From Polynucleobacter sinensis (GTDB taxonomy: Bacteria > Pseudomonadota > Gammaproteobacteria > Burkholderiales > Burkholderiaceae), in contig NZ_LOJJ01000001.1 of assembly GCF_001595985.1 (NCBI RefSeq), positions 62,001 through 126,000 of the forward strand: DNA of 64,000 nucleotides. The letters run 5' to 3'. The translations under genes were made by a program, and so were the position numbers. Below are positions 30,550-40,707 of this stretch, one piece after another (the first letter of the stretch is position 1; each line of letters starts with the position of its first letter). The notes under the pieces are model-generated. The model ran no database searches, had not been told where the DNA came from, and worked only from the letters and a program-made list of their open reading frames with translations.

Positions 30550-31881
30550 CTATTCTTGTGGCTGTGGGTTTGGTGAATTCGCAGGCTGAACTTTGTTGTT
30601 CACAATCAGAGGCGTACCATTCTTCAGCTTGAGTTGACCACTAGTTACTACCGTAGCTCCCTCTTCAACCCCTTTCAGAATTGCCACCTGATCACCTCGG
30701 GTGGGACCAGTAGTTACAAAGACTTGCTGAGCCTCAAGCGCAGGATTTCCTTGTTTGTCCTTCTTGCCCGTTGGCTTGGCAATAAATACAGTTGATCCGT
30801 ACGGGTTATAGGTGACAGCTGTCTGCGGCAATGTCAGTAATTTCACTTCATCGCCTAAATTGATATTCACGTTAGCAAACATTCCGGGCAGTATCTTTTT
30901 GTCTGGATTGGCCAATTGCGCTTCAATCTGAATATTGCGAGTATTAGTATCCACCTTGGGGCTCACGGCAGTAATCTTTCCAACAAAACTGGCATCTTTG
31001 AATGCATCCGTTGTCACCACAATTTCTTGCCCAACCTGAATCTGCGCAGCATTACCTTGAGGTAAGTTGAAATCAACAAAAATAGGGTCCAAAGTCTGCA
31101 AAGTTAGCAACTTATCGCCTGGATTGACAAACTGACCGGGGTTAATCATGACAATACCAACACGCCCACTAAAGGGTGCCCTTAAATTCTTCTTGGCGAC
31201 TAGGGCCGTCTGTTGCTCTACTTGTGCTTGCTTTGACTTTGCATCGGCCTTGCTTGTATCAAAAACGTTTTTACTAATCGCCTGAATAGCTAGCTGCTGT
31301 TTATCGCGCTCATTAATGACTTTAGCTAAATCTGCCTGGGCTTTGAGTGAATTCAGTTGCGCGACATCAGAAGCATCATTTAATTTAATAAGTAGCTCAC
31401 CCTCTTTCACGTCCATACCAGATTTAATAGGCACGGTTTGCACAAGACCACCGATCTCAGTGCTGAGCTCTACACCTCTAAAGGCACGCACATTACCAAC
31501 GCTAGAGAGCTTAGGCTGCCATGCCGTCGTTTCCACCACCATCGTAGAAACTGTTGCTGGCGGTAATCCCATTCCAGCAATGAAATGTTTGATCATGAAA
31601 GTCTTGAGTTGATTGAAGCCAAAGATCAATCCAAGCAATAAAAATACACCGCACAACATCACAGTCATCCGACGCTGTAATGGACTCATTTCCTGTAGTT
31701 TGGCGTATGCCTTGGTTCGCATAAAGCGGGCCTGTAAACTTGCCCAAAATGCTTTTGCTTTTTCCCACGCAGCAATAAGCTTCTCACGAATTTTCCACTC
31801 GTCGGCCTTGGCAACTGACCAAGCCCATAAGGCAAGCGTAGCGGATATTATTTTTGCTTTAATTTTTTTCAGAAGTTTCAT
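30550..31881 (-). CDS. RND efflux periplasmic adaptor (membrane fusion protein)
   Basis: A 443-residue adaptor linking the RND pump to the outer-membrane channel. Lipoyl (KSGMDVKEGELLIKLND), hairpin and beta-barrel (LRAPFSGRVGIVMINPGQFV) segments are typical. Unusually it has about 70 charged residues before its membrane anchor (MTVMLCGVFLLLGLIFGF), giving a cytoplasmic N-terminal part. The start overlaps the preceding gene by 23 bases. Confidence 0.92.
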   Translation of the reverse strand: MKLLKKIKAKIISATLALWAWSVAKADEWKIREKLIAAWEKAKAFWASLQARFMRTKAYAKLQEMSPLQRRMTVMLCGVFLLLGLIFGFNQLKTFMIKHFIAGMGLPPATVSTMVVETTAWQPKLSSVGNVRAFRGVELSTEIGGLVQTVPIKSGMDVKEGELLIKLNDASDVAQLNSLKAQADLAKVINERDKQQLAIQAISKNVFDTSKADAKSKQAQVEQQTALVAKKNLRAPFSGRVGIVMINPGQFVNPGDKLLTLQTLDPIFVDFNLPQGNAAQIQVGQEIVVTTDAFKDASFVGKITAVSPKVDTNTRNIQIEAQLANPDKKILPGMFANVNINLGDEVKLLTLPQTAVTYNPYGSTVFIAKPTGKKDKQGNPALEAQQVFVTTGPTRGDQVAILKGVEEGATVVTSGQLKLKNGTPLIVNNKVQPANSPNPQPQE

Positions 31882-33394
31882 TTTGCTCTTTGCTCACTAT
31901 GGCTTTTGGCTGAAATGCTGGGCCAGTACGATTCCACCAGCCGCCGCCTAATGCTGCAAATAAGGCTGCTGTATCTGCAAAACGTGTTGCTTGCGCAGAT
32001 ACTGATTTCACTTTCGCCAATTGATATTGATTTTGATAGTAGAGAACCGCCAAATAGCTAGTAGTACCTAATTTGTATTGCTGCTGAACTAAATCCAAGG
32101 TTTCATAGGCATACCGCTCCGCATCTGAAGCGGCTTTCAAGGCTTGCGCGCCAGTTTCTAACGCGCGCAATGCATCGGCCACCTCTTGAAACGCTTTGAG
32201 CACAGTCGACTGATATTGAAAGGCGGCTTGCTCATAGTTCGCAATTGCACCACGGCGCTGGGCTAGTAGTCTCCCACCTTGAAAGAGTGGCTGCAAAATA
32301 CCTCCGCCAATAGTCCATAGGGAAGAATTAGGCCCAAATAAGTTGGCCGAGGATAGCGCTGCCGATCCAATAGATCCAGTGATATTAAATTGCGGCAACA
32401 AGTTTGCCGTAGCCACACCAACGAAAGCATTCATAGCTTTGAGTTGCGCTTCAGCCGCGCGCACATCTGGACGCTGACGCACGAGGCTTGATGGTACGGA
32501 GAGTGGCAACTTCTCGGGAAGATGCAGGCTGTTTAAATCAAACTTGGCAACATTGGCATTGCTAGGCAAGTCACCCACTAGGACAGCCAGTTGATTTCGA
32601 GCGAATGCTAAGTTTCTCTCATAATTTAATAGGTCCACCTGTGAATTCGACACTAGAGTTCTTTGTGAGGTGACGTCCACCTTAGAAACAGTGCCAATAG
32701 CCAATTGCTTTTCTGTTACCTCGGCTAAATTAGTTTGTGCCTTCAAAATTTCTTCAGTGGCTTGCATTTGTGCGCGTAAAGCTGCTTCCCGTACTGCGCT
32801 CGTAACAATGTTAGCGGTCAAAGAAAGGTACGCGCCCTCCAACTGAAACTGAGCAATCTCTGCCTGGGCTCTAGCGCCTTCAACCGCTCGACGGGCGCCG
32901 CCAAATACATCCAGCTTATAACTAACATTCACGGAAGTGTTAAACAAGTTATAGGTATCTGATCCATATTGCATGCCATAGATAGAAGATGGCTGGAGTT
33001 GACGAGTGACACCAGCCCCTAAGCCAACCGCTGGAAAATATTGCCCGCCAATTTGGGCATTCACGTTTTCTTGAGCAGCGCGCAAAGCAGCATCAGCTGC
33101 ACCTAAATTAGGACTCTGCTGTAATGCCTTTTTAATTAGCGCATCAAGCTCAGGAGACTTATAAAGCTCCCACCATTGCGCCTCAATATCAGCACCTTCG
33201 ACAAACTCTTGAGCCGTACCGCCCGGAACACCTGGCGCAGTAGCAAGCTCTTTGGATAACTTGGTCTCGGTATAAGAAGAAGTATTGGGCGCCTCTGGCT
33301 GCTTAAAGTCTGGACCAACTGCGCATGCAGAGAGTAGCCCTACACAGACAAGCAGCAGTAAACGATCAATAGTGAAATTATTTTGGCCGAACAT
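31859..33394 (-). CDS. RND efflux outer-membrane factor lipoprotein (NodT/OprM family)
   Basis: A 511-residue TolC-like channel. The lipobox LLSAC gives a lipid anchor; internal repeats of coiled-coil helices and the conserved VGPDFKQPEAP start follow. The ATG at 33394 is used here; a TTG at 33406 has a better spaced AAGG and would add four residues. It is the first gene of the efflux operon, in the unusual order channel-adaptor-pump. Confidence 0.92.
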   Translation of the reverse strand: MFGQNNFTIDRLLLLVCVGLLSACAVGPDFKQPEAPNTSSYTETKLSKELATAPGVPGGTAQEFVEGADIEAQWWELYKSPELDALIKKALQQSPNLGAADAALRAAQENVNAQIGGQYFPAVGLGAGVTRQLQPSSIYGMQYGSDTYNLFNTSVNVSYKLDVFGGARRAVEGARAQAEIAQFQLEGAYLSLTANIVTSAVREAALRAQMQATEEILKAQTNLAEVTEKQLAIGTVSKVDVTSQRTLVSNSQVDLLNYERNLAFARNQLAVLVGDLPSNANVAKFDLNSLHLPEKLPLSVPSSLVRQRPDVRAAEAQLKAMNAFVGVATANLLPQFNITGSIGSAALSSANLFGPNSSLWTIGGGILQPLFQGGRLLAQRRGAIANYEQAAFQYQSTVLKAFQEVADALRALETGAQALKAASDAERYAYETLDLVQQQYKLGTTSYLAVLYYQNQYQLAKVKSVSAQATRFADTAALFAALGGGWWNRTGPAFQPKAIVSKEQNETSEKN

Positions 33395-33431
33395 CAACAG
33401 TGACAAATATCCTTTTCTACATCAGACATTA

Positions 33432-33465
33432 GAACATACTTTTCCGGATATATGTTCGTAACATA
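33432..33465. promoter_or_regulatory. Candidate operator upstream of the RND efflux operon
   Basis: TATGTT-CGT-AACATA (33451-33465) is a perfect dyad, and GAACATA (33432-33438) is a further inverted copy of the same half-site 12 bases away. They lie 38-71 bases before the first efflux gene. Upstream on the minus strand TTGACT and TACAAG 16 bases apart could be the promoter. Confidence 0.45.
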
Positions 33466-33537
33466 TTGATTTAATTAGCTATTTTCTTGTACACAGCTAA
33501 ACAAAGAAGTCAAATAGAATTTTGACGTCCTTGATTT

Positions 33538-34401
33538 TTAATGGGAAATTTTTCCAAAAGTGCCGCTATTAAAATCTTCCATAGCCTGCGCAATCTCTTC
33601 TTTGGTATTCATAACGAATGGGCCGTAACCAGCGATAGGCTCATTAATCGGTTCGCCGCTCAGTAGCAAGGCAATAGAGTCTTCTAGCACATTCACTTGA
33701 ATATCCTGACCCTGATTACTAAACATCAGCATCTGAGCGTCTTTAGCAAGCACTCCCTCACCAGCCTCAACGACACCCTTGAGTACAACCAGGGAGGTAT
33801 TCCATCCCTCAGGAATAGGAATACTTGTTGAACCCTTCTTCAACTTCAGATCAATCACACTCAGTGGAGTAAAGGTGTTAGCTGGCCCTGTATGACCATT
33901 AAACTCCCCAGCAATGATGCGTGCTTGTCCTGCGCCATTCTCCAAATTAATCTGAGGAATCTGCTCATCCAGGATTGCTTGGTATCCCGGTTTGGTCATT
34001 TTGAATTTTGCTGGCAAATTCACCCACAACTGCACCATATTCAGAGTGCCGCCTTTCTTGGCAAAACCCTCAGAATGAAATTCTTCATGCAAGATGCCAG
34101 AGCCAGCAGTCATCCACTGCACATCACCAGGACCAATCACACCACCCTGACCTGTTGAATCCTTATGAGCCACCTCACCTTCATAAACGATGGTGACTGT
34201 CTCAAAACCACGATGCGGGTGTGAGCCCACGCCTTTACGCTCAGTGGTTGGGGGAAACTCTGCTGGACCTGCATAGTCCAGCATCAAGAATGGGCTCATT
34301 TGTTTTCCCAGGTCTTGATAGAAGAACAAGGTGCGCACAGGGAAACCGTCGCCTACCCAGTGACCTCGATCATTACCTCGTAAACCAATGAGTTTTTTCA
34401 T
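33538..34401 (-). CDS. Pirin family protein
   Basis: A 287-residue bicupin. The metal-binding motif is seen in GVGSHPHRGFETVTIVYEGEV-like and HEEFH segments of the N-terminal cupin. Pirins of bacteria can act as quercetin dioxygenases or bind regulators; the exact role here is open. GGGGG lies before the ATG. It is the last gene of the marR-doxX-flavodoxin-pirin operon. Confidence 0.9.
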   Translation of the reverse strand: MKKLIGLRGNDRGHWVGDGFPVRTLFFYQDLGKQMSPFLMLDYAGPAEFPPTTERKGVGSHPHRGFETVTIVYEGEVAHKDSTGQGGVIGPGDVQWMTAGSGILHEEFHSEGFAKKGGTLNMVQLWVNLPAKFKMTKPGYQAILDEQIPQINLENGAGQARIIAGEFNGHTGPANTFTPLSVIDLKLKKGSTSIPIPEGWNTSLVVLKGVVEAGEGVLAKDAQMLMFSNQGQDIQVNVLEDSIALLLSGEPINEPIAGYGPFVMNTKEEIAQAMEDFNSGTFGKISH

Positions 34402-34432
34402 GATGCCCCCAATTTCTTTTAAATAAAACTGC

Positions 34433-34990
34433 TTACTTCGCTTTTAGTTCGCCAGCAATCTTCGCGATACGCTCGCCATATAGACGTGCCGTCTCTAAAT
34501 CACCTGCATTTACCTCATCAGCACTTGCGTCTGAAGGGGTCTGCATCATTGCACCAGCAAAAGAACCAACGTAGTTAACATCATCACGCTTTGCCGATTT
34601 AGCATTAGAAGGCATCAAACCAGTGCCAACCCAAATGCCTGAATGCTGCATAGCCAATGTGAAAAAATAATGTAATGTGGAATGCTTATCGCCATTCATT
34701 GTTGCAGAGTTAGTAAATCCACCAAAAATCTTATCCTTCCATTGCTGAGTAAACCATGGCTTAGAGCTTGCGTCTGCAAACTTCTTAAACTGCCAACTCA
34801 CTGTACCCATATAAGTTGGCGAACCAAATACGATTGCATCAGCAGTATTTAATGTCTCCCACTGCGCATCAGAAATATTGCCCTCCGCATCGATGGCCAC
34901 TAATGTGCCATTCGCACCTTTAGCTACTGCCTCAGCTTGCTTAACAGTGTGTCCATAACCACTATGAAAAACCACAGCTACTTTAGTCAT
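34433..34990 (-). CDS. Flavodoxin-like (WrbA-type) NAD(P)H:quinone reductase family protein
   Basis: A 185-residue flavodoxin-fold protein with the FMN phosphate loop HSGYGHTVKQAEAV and FGSPTYMGTVSWQFK. Members reduce quinones by two electrons and protect against quinone stress. AAGGAGA precedes the start. The operon position downstream of marR and doxX supports an electrophile or quinone defence role (inference). Confidence 0.87.
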   Translation of the reverse strand: MTKVAVVFHSGYGHTVKQAEAVAKGANGTLVAIDAEGNISDAQWETLNTADAIVFGSPTYMGTVSWQFKKFADASSKPWFTQQWKDKIFGGFTNSATMNGDKHSTLHYFFTLAMQHSGIWVGTGLMPSNAKSAKRDDVNYVGSFAGAMMQTPSDASADEVNAGDLETARLYGERIAKIAGELKAK

Positions 34991-35014
34991 TTTCTTCTCC
35001 TTAAATAAATGGAA

Positions 35015-35425
35015 TTACTTTGCCGCTTTACGGCCATCGACGCTAAAACTACCAGCGCCAGCAGAAGCTAGAATGAATAGTCCACCCATCACGGCGATGT
35101 TCTTAAAGAACAATAATTGAGCGATAAATACAGCATCAGCAGGGGCGGCCCAATATGCATGTCCAGTAAGAGCTGCCACTAATGTGAAGATAGCCATGAT
35201 GATTGCAACTGCACGTGTTTGAAATCCTACGAGCAAGGCAATGCTTCCAAGCACTTCAATCACAATCGCTACTACTAATACGAAGACCGGCGCTGGAATT
35301 CCTAGGGAAGCGAAATAGCCTAATGTGCCCTCAATTCCAGTCAACTTTGCGATTCCTGCCGGCAAGAATAAAGCTACGATAAACAGTCGACCGATAAAAT
35401 TCATTGCGCTCTGAAATGTGTTCAT
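35015..35425 (-). CDS. DoxX family membrane protein
   Basis: A 136-residue inner-membrane protein with four hydrophobic helices and the family start GRLFIVALFLPAGIAKLTG. DoxX proteins accompany redox and quinone stress genes in many bacteria. It lies 25 bases downstream of marR and 24 bases upstream of the flavodoxin-like gene. Confidence 0.88.
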   Translation of the reverse strand: MNTFQSAMNFIGRLFIVALFLPAGIAKLTGIEGTLGYFASLGIPAPVFVLVVAIVIEVLGSIALLVGFQTRAVAIIMAIFTLVAALTGHAYWAAPADAVFIAQLLFFKNIAVMGGLFILASAGAGSFSVDGRKAAK

Positions 35426-35450
35426 TAGATATTCCTGATTAATAAAATGA

Positions 35451-35867
35451 TTAGTTAAATATATTTTTTACTTGCTTTAAAACTGTTACCGCTTGCTCTA
35501 AATCTTTTTTGCTCAACCTTCCAAAGGCTCTACCGAGATACTCCACATGCTCTGGAAATACTTTCTTAAATAGCCTGTCACCCGCTTTAGTTAGTCCAAT
35601 CTTGTAGCTACGACCATCCTGCACATTCACAAACTTTTCAATTAATCCCTTAGCTTCCAACCTCTCTAAAACACCCGTCATCGTTCCTTTGGATACGAGC
35701 GTTTTTTCACCTAGCTCCTTGCAAGTCATTGGAGGTTGATTTCCTAGGGTCGCAACAATATCGAACTGGGTCATGGTGAGGCCCATTTCTTTAATGTGAG
35801 ACGCAGAATGGGCCTCAAAAGCCTGATAGGCTTGGACCAGCTCCTTAACTACCGATAAATGGTTCAC
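35451..35867 (-). CDS. MarR family transcriptional regulator
   Basis: A 138-residue winged-helix regulator. The DNA-binding part includes MTCKELGEKTLVSKGTMTGV and the wing DGRSYKIGLTKAG. The longer frame (TTG at 35930) would translate its own operator, so the GTG at 35867 is chosen: it has GAGG seven bases before it and lies about 28 bases after the predicted transcription start. A TTG at 35870 is possible. It probably represses itself and the three downstream genes. Confidence 0.88.
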   Translation of the reverse strand: MNHLSVVKELVQAYQAFEAHSASHIKEMGLTMTQFDIVATLGNQPPMTCKELGEKTLVSKGTMTGVLERLEAKGLIEKFVNVQDGRSYKIGLTKAGDRLFKKVFPEHVEYLGRAFGRLSKKDLEQAVTVLKQVKNIFN

Positions 35868-35896
35868 CAAGATACCTCGCAATTTAGTCTGTATGC

Positions 35897-35930
35897 GTAC
35901 TAGTTTAGTACTAGTTCGTACTAATTGCAA
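35897..35930 (-). promoter_or_regulatory. marR promoter with triple GTACTA operator
   Basis: On the minus strand TTGCAA (35930-35925) and TAAACT (35907-35902) are 17 bases apart, a good promoter. Three GTACTA copies (plus strand, starts 35897, 35908, 35918) occur every 10-11 bases through the spacer and -10. They combine into dyads: TAGTAC-GAACTA-GTACTA and GTACTA-AAC-TAGTAC on the minus strand. This is the expected place for MarR autorepression. Confidence 0.65.
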
Positions 35931-36026
35931 GGCCTTATTAATAAAAAGGGTATTAAGCGCAATCGCTCAATCTAGGTTTGATAAAAGATTTATTAAATCG
36001 ACGTGAGCGCTACCCAGCTCATGGCA

Positions 36027-37859
36027 TTACTCGACGGTAACGCTCTTAGCCAAGTTACGCGGCTTATCTACGTCCGTCCCAAGCGCGCATGCCGTGTGAT
36101 ACGACAGGAGCTGCAAAGGGACAACATGCAATATCGGGGAGAGATTGCCGTAATGTTCGGGCAAACGAATGACATTAATGCCTTCGCTACTGGTGATCTC
36201 TGTATCTTGGTCCGCGAATACGTATAGTTTTCCACCACGCGCCTTCACTTCTTGCATATTTGATTTTAGCTTTTCCAATAGATCATCCTTTGGCGCTACA
36301 GTAACTACCGGCATCTTTTCAGTGACCAAGGCAAGAGGGCCATGCTTAAGCTCACCAGCAGGATATGCCTCAGCATGAATATAAGAGATTTCTTTTAACT
36401 TGAGGGCGCCTTCGAGTGCAATCGGATAGTGCATCCCACGGCCTAAGAATAAAGCATTCTCACACTTGGCAAATGCTGCACTCCACGCAATGATCTGTGG
36501 CTCTAGCGCCAATACCGCATGCAGTGCCTTTGGCAGGTGTCGCAACTCTCTTAAGAGTTGCCTTTCCTTTTCTGGACTGATCCTACCTTCGCGCTTAGCC
36601 AATGAAACGGCCAGCAAATAGAGTGCAACGAGTTGGGTGGTGAATGCTTTTGTCGAAGCAACGCCAATCTCTGCGCCAGCCTTAGTTAAAAAATTCCACT
36701 TAGTCTCGCGAACCATTGCACTGCTAGCCACATTACAAATAGCGAGGGTGTACTGATGTCCTAATGCCTGCGCATGACGCAATGCAGCCAATGTATCTGC
36801 CGTTTCTCCTGACTGAGATACCACTACTACTAAAGCCTTTGGATTGGGAACGGTCGTACGATAACGATATTCACTCGCAATTTCCACCTGCGTTGGAATA
36901 CCCGCAATATCCTCCAACCAATACTTTGCTACACACGCAGAGTAGTAACTAGTACCGCAAGCCAAAATCAAAATTTGGTCAAACTGCTTCCACTCTTCTG
37001 GATCGGCGTTAAAGAGATCAGACTCAAAACCAGCAATGTTTGCGAGAGTGTCTCCAATCGCCCTAGGCTGTTCAAATATCTCTTTTTGCATGTAATGCTG
37101 ATAAGGGCCCAGATCTACTGAATCAGCCTGAGCTGGCATTGGCTTTCGGTCTCGCTGGGAAATCTGTCCAGCCCGATCAATAATCTCTACGCTGTCAGAT
37201 CTCAGAATCGCAACATCACCCTCATCTAGATACATCATCGAATGGGCTTTACCGGCAAGAGCCAAGGCATCAGATGCAAGAAAATTTTCTTGCTCGCCAA
37301 GAGCTACCACTAAAGGAGAGCCTGCCCGCGCACCCACCAATATGTCAGGACAGTCTTGTGCAATCACACCAATTGCATATGCACCGTGTAACCGCGGCAA
37401 CACGGACCTTACAGAAGCGACTAAATCAGCTTGCCTACTCGATGTATAAGCTTGATGAATTAGATGCGCAATCACCTCCGTATCAGTTTCAGAAGTGAAT
37501 TGATACCCAGCAGACTGCAATTCCGCACGTAGTGATTCGTAATTTTCGATAATGCCGTTATGCACTACTGCAATTAATCCACCAGAGATATGGGGATGGG
37601 CGTTTTGGGTATCAGGCTTGCCGTGTGTTGCCCAACGGGTATGTGCAATCCCCAAGGTTCCGATAAATTCTTTTCCTTGCTCAGCCAATTCAGAGACTCG
37701 AGCGGTAGTTCTGGCGCGCTCAATGGGATGATTTGCATCATCACGATTGATTACCGCAAAACCGCAAGAATCATACCCACGATATTCAAGGCGGCGAAGA
37801 CCTTCAATCAGAACATCAACAATATTTTTGCGCGATGCCGCGCCAACAATGCCACACAT
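36027..37859 (-). CDS. glmS: Glutamine-fructose-6-phosphate aminotransferase
   Basis: A 610-residue enzyme making glucosamine-6-phosphate for peptidoglycan and LPS. The N-terminal glutaminase starts with the catalytic Cys (MCGIVGAAS), and two SIS isomerase domains follow ([21 protein letters not shown]-like [17 protein letters not shown]). The C-terminus [12 protein letters not shown] is the usual one. The ATG overlaps the glmU stop by one base (TAATG). Confidence 0.97.
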   Translation of the reverse strand: MCGIVGAASRKNIVDVLIEGLRRLEYRGYDSCGFAVINRDDANHPIERARTTARVSELAEQGKEFIGTLGIAHTRWATHGKPDTQNAHPHISGGLIAVVHNGIIENYESLRAELQSAGYQFTSETDTEVIAHLIHQAYTSSRQADLVASVRSVLPRLHGAYAIGVIAQDCPDILVGARAGSPLVVALGEQENFLASDALALAGKAHSMMYLDEGDVAILRSDSVEIIDRAGQISQRDRKPMPAQADSVDLGPYQHYMQKEIFEQPRAIGDTLANIAGFESDLFNADPEEWKQFDQILILACGTSYYSACVAKYWLEDIAGIPTQVEIASEYRYRTTVPNPKALVVVVSQSGETADTLAALRHAQALGHQYTLAICNVASSAMVRETKWNFLTKAGAEIGVASTKAFTTQLVALYLLAVSLAKREGRISPEKERQLLRELRHLPKALHAVLALEPQIIAWSAAFAKCENALFLGRGMHYPIALEGALKLKEISYIHAEAYPAGELKHGPLALVTEKMPVVTVAPKDDLLEKLKSNMQEVKARGGKLYVFADQDTEITSSEGINVIRLPEHYGNLSPILHVVPLQLLSYHTACALGTDVDKPRNLAKSVTVE

Positions 37860-39334
37860 TATTTTTTAACCTTGCCAGATTTTTTGCTTGTCAGCTTTTT
37901 AGATGCCGCTTTCTTAACCGCCACATTCTTTTCTTTTTTTACCGGGCGTTGCCACTGCAAAGAAATTTGTTTAGCGCGCGATACCGTTAATTGGTTCGGT
38001 GGGGCATCTTTAGTTAAAGTCGTTCCAGCACCTAAAGTAGCGCCACGACCAACACGAACTGGAGCAACCAACTGAGTATCAGAGCCAATGAAGACATCAT
38101 CCTCAATAATGGTTTGATGTTTATTTACGCCGTCGTAGTTACAGGTAATTGTCCCTGCACCAATATTAACTCTCGAACCCACAAGTGAATCACCAACATA
38201 AGCCAAGTGATTTGCCTTGCTATTGGCGGCAATCTTACTGTTCTTCACCTCGACAAAATTGCCAATATGAACATCGTTTGCTAGATCAGCACCAAGACGC
38301 AATCGGGCGTAAGGCCCAATTAAAGAGTTGGCACCAACTTTAGCGCCATCAATATGGCTATAAGGGTGAATAGTGACATTCTGCGCAATCACGCTATTAC
38401 GAATAATGCAATAAGGGCCAACTTTTGTGCCAGCAGCTAAAGTCACGCAGCCTTCGAATACACAACCGACATCAATAAAAACATCAGTACCGCACTCCAG
38501 AGTTCCACGGATATCAATGCGTGCTGGGTCAGCCAAAGAAACGCCGGCATCCATTAATACATGCGCCTGATTGAGTTGATGCACTCGCTCTAATGCAGCC
38601 AACTGATCACGACTGTTAACGCCAACAGTCTCATATTCAGCATCAGCTTGTGCAGTACGAATTGGCACACCATCCTTAACCGCCATGGCGATGACATCAG
38701 TTAAATAGTATTCACCTTGTGCATTGCTGGCACGTAAGGACTTCAGCCATCTCTTCAAAGAATTGGTCGGCAAAATCATAATGCCGGTATTAATCTCTTG
38801 AAGACGCTTTTGCTCAGGTGTTGCATCCTTCTCTTCGACAATCGATGTCACAGAACCATCGGTATCTCGCACAATGCGGCCATAGCCCGTTGGATTGCTG
38901 AGGTTTTGAGTCAGCAGCGCTAAAGCGGAATCTTGACCTCGGACACCATCAGCTAATTTGACTAACTTAGCAAGGGTCTTCTTGCTTGTAAGCGGTACAT
39001 CGCCATAAAGAACCAATGTAGGTTCATTTACATCTAGTTTGGGCAAGGCCTGCAATAAAGCGTGCCCCGTTCCTTTTTGCTCAGCCTGCAATGCCGTACC
39101 GACTTTGCCAAAGCGAGAGTCCTGGTCGCTGGCGAGCTCAAGAAATTGTTTAACATCTGCAGCACCATGTCCAACAACAACAATTGGGCCAGTTTTAGCA
39201 CTTTTACCCTGTAGGTCCAGAGCCGTATTGAGTACATGCTGAAGAAGCGGTTTCCCAGCCAAGGTTTGAAGAACCTTGGGTAATGCGGACTTCATCCGCT
39301 TTCCCTGCCCAGCCGCCAAAATAACGATGTTCAT
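37859..39334 (-). CDS. glmU: Bifunctional UDP-N-acetylglucosamine pyrophosphorylase / glucosamine-1-phosphate acetyltransferase
   Basis: A 491-residue enzyme that makes UDP-GlcNAc. The uridyltransferase domain opens [18 protein letters not shown]; the C-terminal half is a left-handed beta-helix with hexapeptide repeats and [17 protein letters not shown]. After the normal end near QWQRPVKK an extra tail has 12 Lys in the last 28 residues. GlmU is usually about 450-460 residues. It overlaps ttcA by 4 bases and glmS by one. Confidence 0.96.
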   Translation of the reverse strand: MNIVILAAGQGKRMKSALPKVLQTLAGKPLLQHVLNTALDLQGKSAKTGPIVVVGHGAADVKQFLELASDQDSRFGKVGTALQAEQKGTGHALLQALPKLDVNEPTLVLYGDVPLTSKKTLAKLVKLADGVRGQDSALALLTQNLSNPTGYGRIVRDTDGSVTSIVEEKDATPEQKRLQEINTGIMILPTNSLKRWLKSLRASNAQGEYYLTDVIAMAVKDGVPIRTAQADAEYETVGVNSRDQLAALERVHQLNQAHVLMDAGVSLADPARIDIRGTLECGTDVFIDVGCVFEGCVTLAAGTKVGPYCIIRNSVIAQNVTIHPYSHIDGAKVGANSLIGPYARLRLGADLANDVHIGNFVEVKNSKIAANSKANHLAYVGDSLVGSRVNIGAGTITCNYDGVNKHQTIIEDDVFIGSDTQLVAPVRVGRGATLGAGTTLTKDAPPNQLTVSRAKQISLQWQRPVKKEKNVAVKKAASKKLTSKKSGKVKK

Positions 39335-40239
39335 AAAGAGGGATTATAAGACCCCTGAATCAGTGTTCCGCAGGCTATTTCATCGATTTGCGTCTCGTCA
39401 ATTGCCTTATCACCAGACGATCGAGCGGCAATGCCCATCATTTCCGTAGAAATCTCTAGATTCTTGAAATCAAATGCTTCCCCATCCATCAAATGCGAGG
39501 GAACGATATGGTGCATTGACCGAAATAAATTCTCAACTCGACCAGGATATTTCTTTTCCCACTCACGAAGCATTTCCTTCATGGCCGCCCGCTGTAAATT
39601 AGGCTGACTGCCACATAAATTACATGGAATGATCGGAAAGCCCATATCTACCGCATAGCGCTCAAGAAGCTTTTCAGGAACATAAGCTAAAGGACGAATC
39701 ACAATATGCTTACCGTCATCCGATCGTAACTTAGGCGGCATGCCTTTGAGCTTGCCCGCAAAGAACATGTTCAGCATCAACGTTTCTAAAATGTCATCAC
39801 GATGGTGACCTAAGGCTATCTTAGTGGCACCCAACTCATCCGCAACTCGATACAAAATGCCACGACGCAAACGAGAGCAAAGACCGCAGGTAGTTTTCCC
39901 TTCTGGAACTACGCGCTTGACGATGCTATAGGTATCTTGGTTTTCAATATGGTACTGAACACCCAAGGCCTCTAAATAGTTCGGCAAAATTTCTGCCGGA
40001 AATCCGGGTTGCTTTTGATCTAAATTGACGGCAACAATTTCAAAATCAATTGGGGCACGCTCGCGTAACTTGAGCAGAATATCGAGCATGGCATAGCTAT
40101 CCTTTCCACCTGACAAGCACACCATCACTTTGTCACCATCTTCGATCATGCCGAAGTCGCCAATTGCTTGGCCAACCAAACGACATAGCTTTTTCTCTAG
40201 CTTATTTTCTTCGAAGACAGCTTTACGGATATCACTCAT
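39331..40239 (-). CDS. ttcA: tRNA 2-thiocytidine(32) synthetase TtcA
   Basis: A 302-residue PP-loop ATPase that thiolates cytidine 32 of certain tRNAs using an iron-sulfur cluster. The PP-loop is [11 protein letters not shown] and the cluster cysteines are in [11 protein letters not shown] with a further CxxC in PCNLCGSQ. The stop overlaps the glmU start by 4 bases. Confidence 0.95.
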   Translation of the reverse strand: MSDIRKAVFEENKLEKKLCRLVGQAIGDFGMIEDGDKVMVCLSGGKDSYAMLDILLKLRERAPIDFEIVAVNLDQKQPGFPAEILPNYLEALGVQYHIENQDTYSIVKRVVPEGKTTCGLCSRLRRGILYRVADELGATKIALGHHRDDILETLMLNMFFAGKLKGMPPKLRSDDGKHIVIRPLAYVPEKLLERYAVDMGFPIIPCNLCGSQPNLQRAAMKEMLREWEKKYPGRVENLFRSMHHIVPSHLMDGEAFDFKNLEISTEMMGIAARSSGDKAIDETQIDEIACGTLIQGSYNPSL

Positions 40240-40266
40240 GACTATTGAATTCTTCTCTCAATACTT

Positions 40267-40662
40267 TTAGGCCTGCTTCATGCGAAATACTTCAACCCCA
40301 ACCGAGTGGCAATCTGGATAGACATCTGGTTTAGCGGTACTAACGCGAGCAGCAATGACTTTTGGATGTTGCAGCATGGCAGTCACGATGTCATCACAGA
40401 AAGTTTCTTGTAAATGAATATGCCCCTGGGAAGACCGCGCCTTAATGGTCTCACGCATGAAGTCATAATCTACAACTTCCTCCAATAGATCTTTAGAAGG
40501 GGTGTTCATATTTAAAGGAATGTAGAGATCAACATTCAGAATGACACGCTGCTCAGCCTTCTTTTCAAAATCATGCACACCGATATTGATGTAGATTTCA
40601 TAGTCACGCAAAAATAAGCGGCGGCAATCAGCAAGTGCTGGGTGAGAAAGAATGGCATGCAT
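40267..40662 (-). CDS. folB: Dihydroneopterin aldolase
   Basis: A 131-residue enzyme of folate synthesis. IYINIGVHDFEKKAEQRVILN and the late VSTAKPDVYPDCHSVGVEVFR fit the FolB fold. It is 45 bases downstream of a pteridine reductase-like SDR gene, consistent with a shared pterin role. No ribosome binding site is evident; TAATAC lies six bases before the ATG. Confidence 0.9.
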   Translation of the reverse strand: MHAILSHPALADCRRLFLRDYEIYINIGVHDFEKKAEQRVILNVDLYIPLNMNTPSKDLLEEVVDYDFMRETIKARSSQGHIHLQETFCDDIVTAMLQHPKVIAARVSTAKPDVYPDCHSVGVEVFRMKQA

Positions 40663-40707
40663 AAATTTGTATTAACTCTTTTTAACTTTTGATTCTGGAT
40701 TGAATTC

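Noticed and set aside
35868-35930. N-terminal extension of marR
   Set aside because: It would translate the promoter and GTACTA operator and uses a TTG without ribosome binding site.
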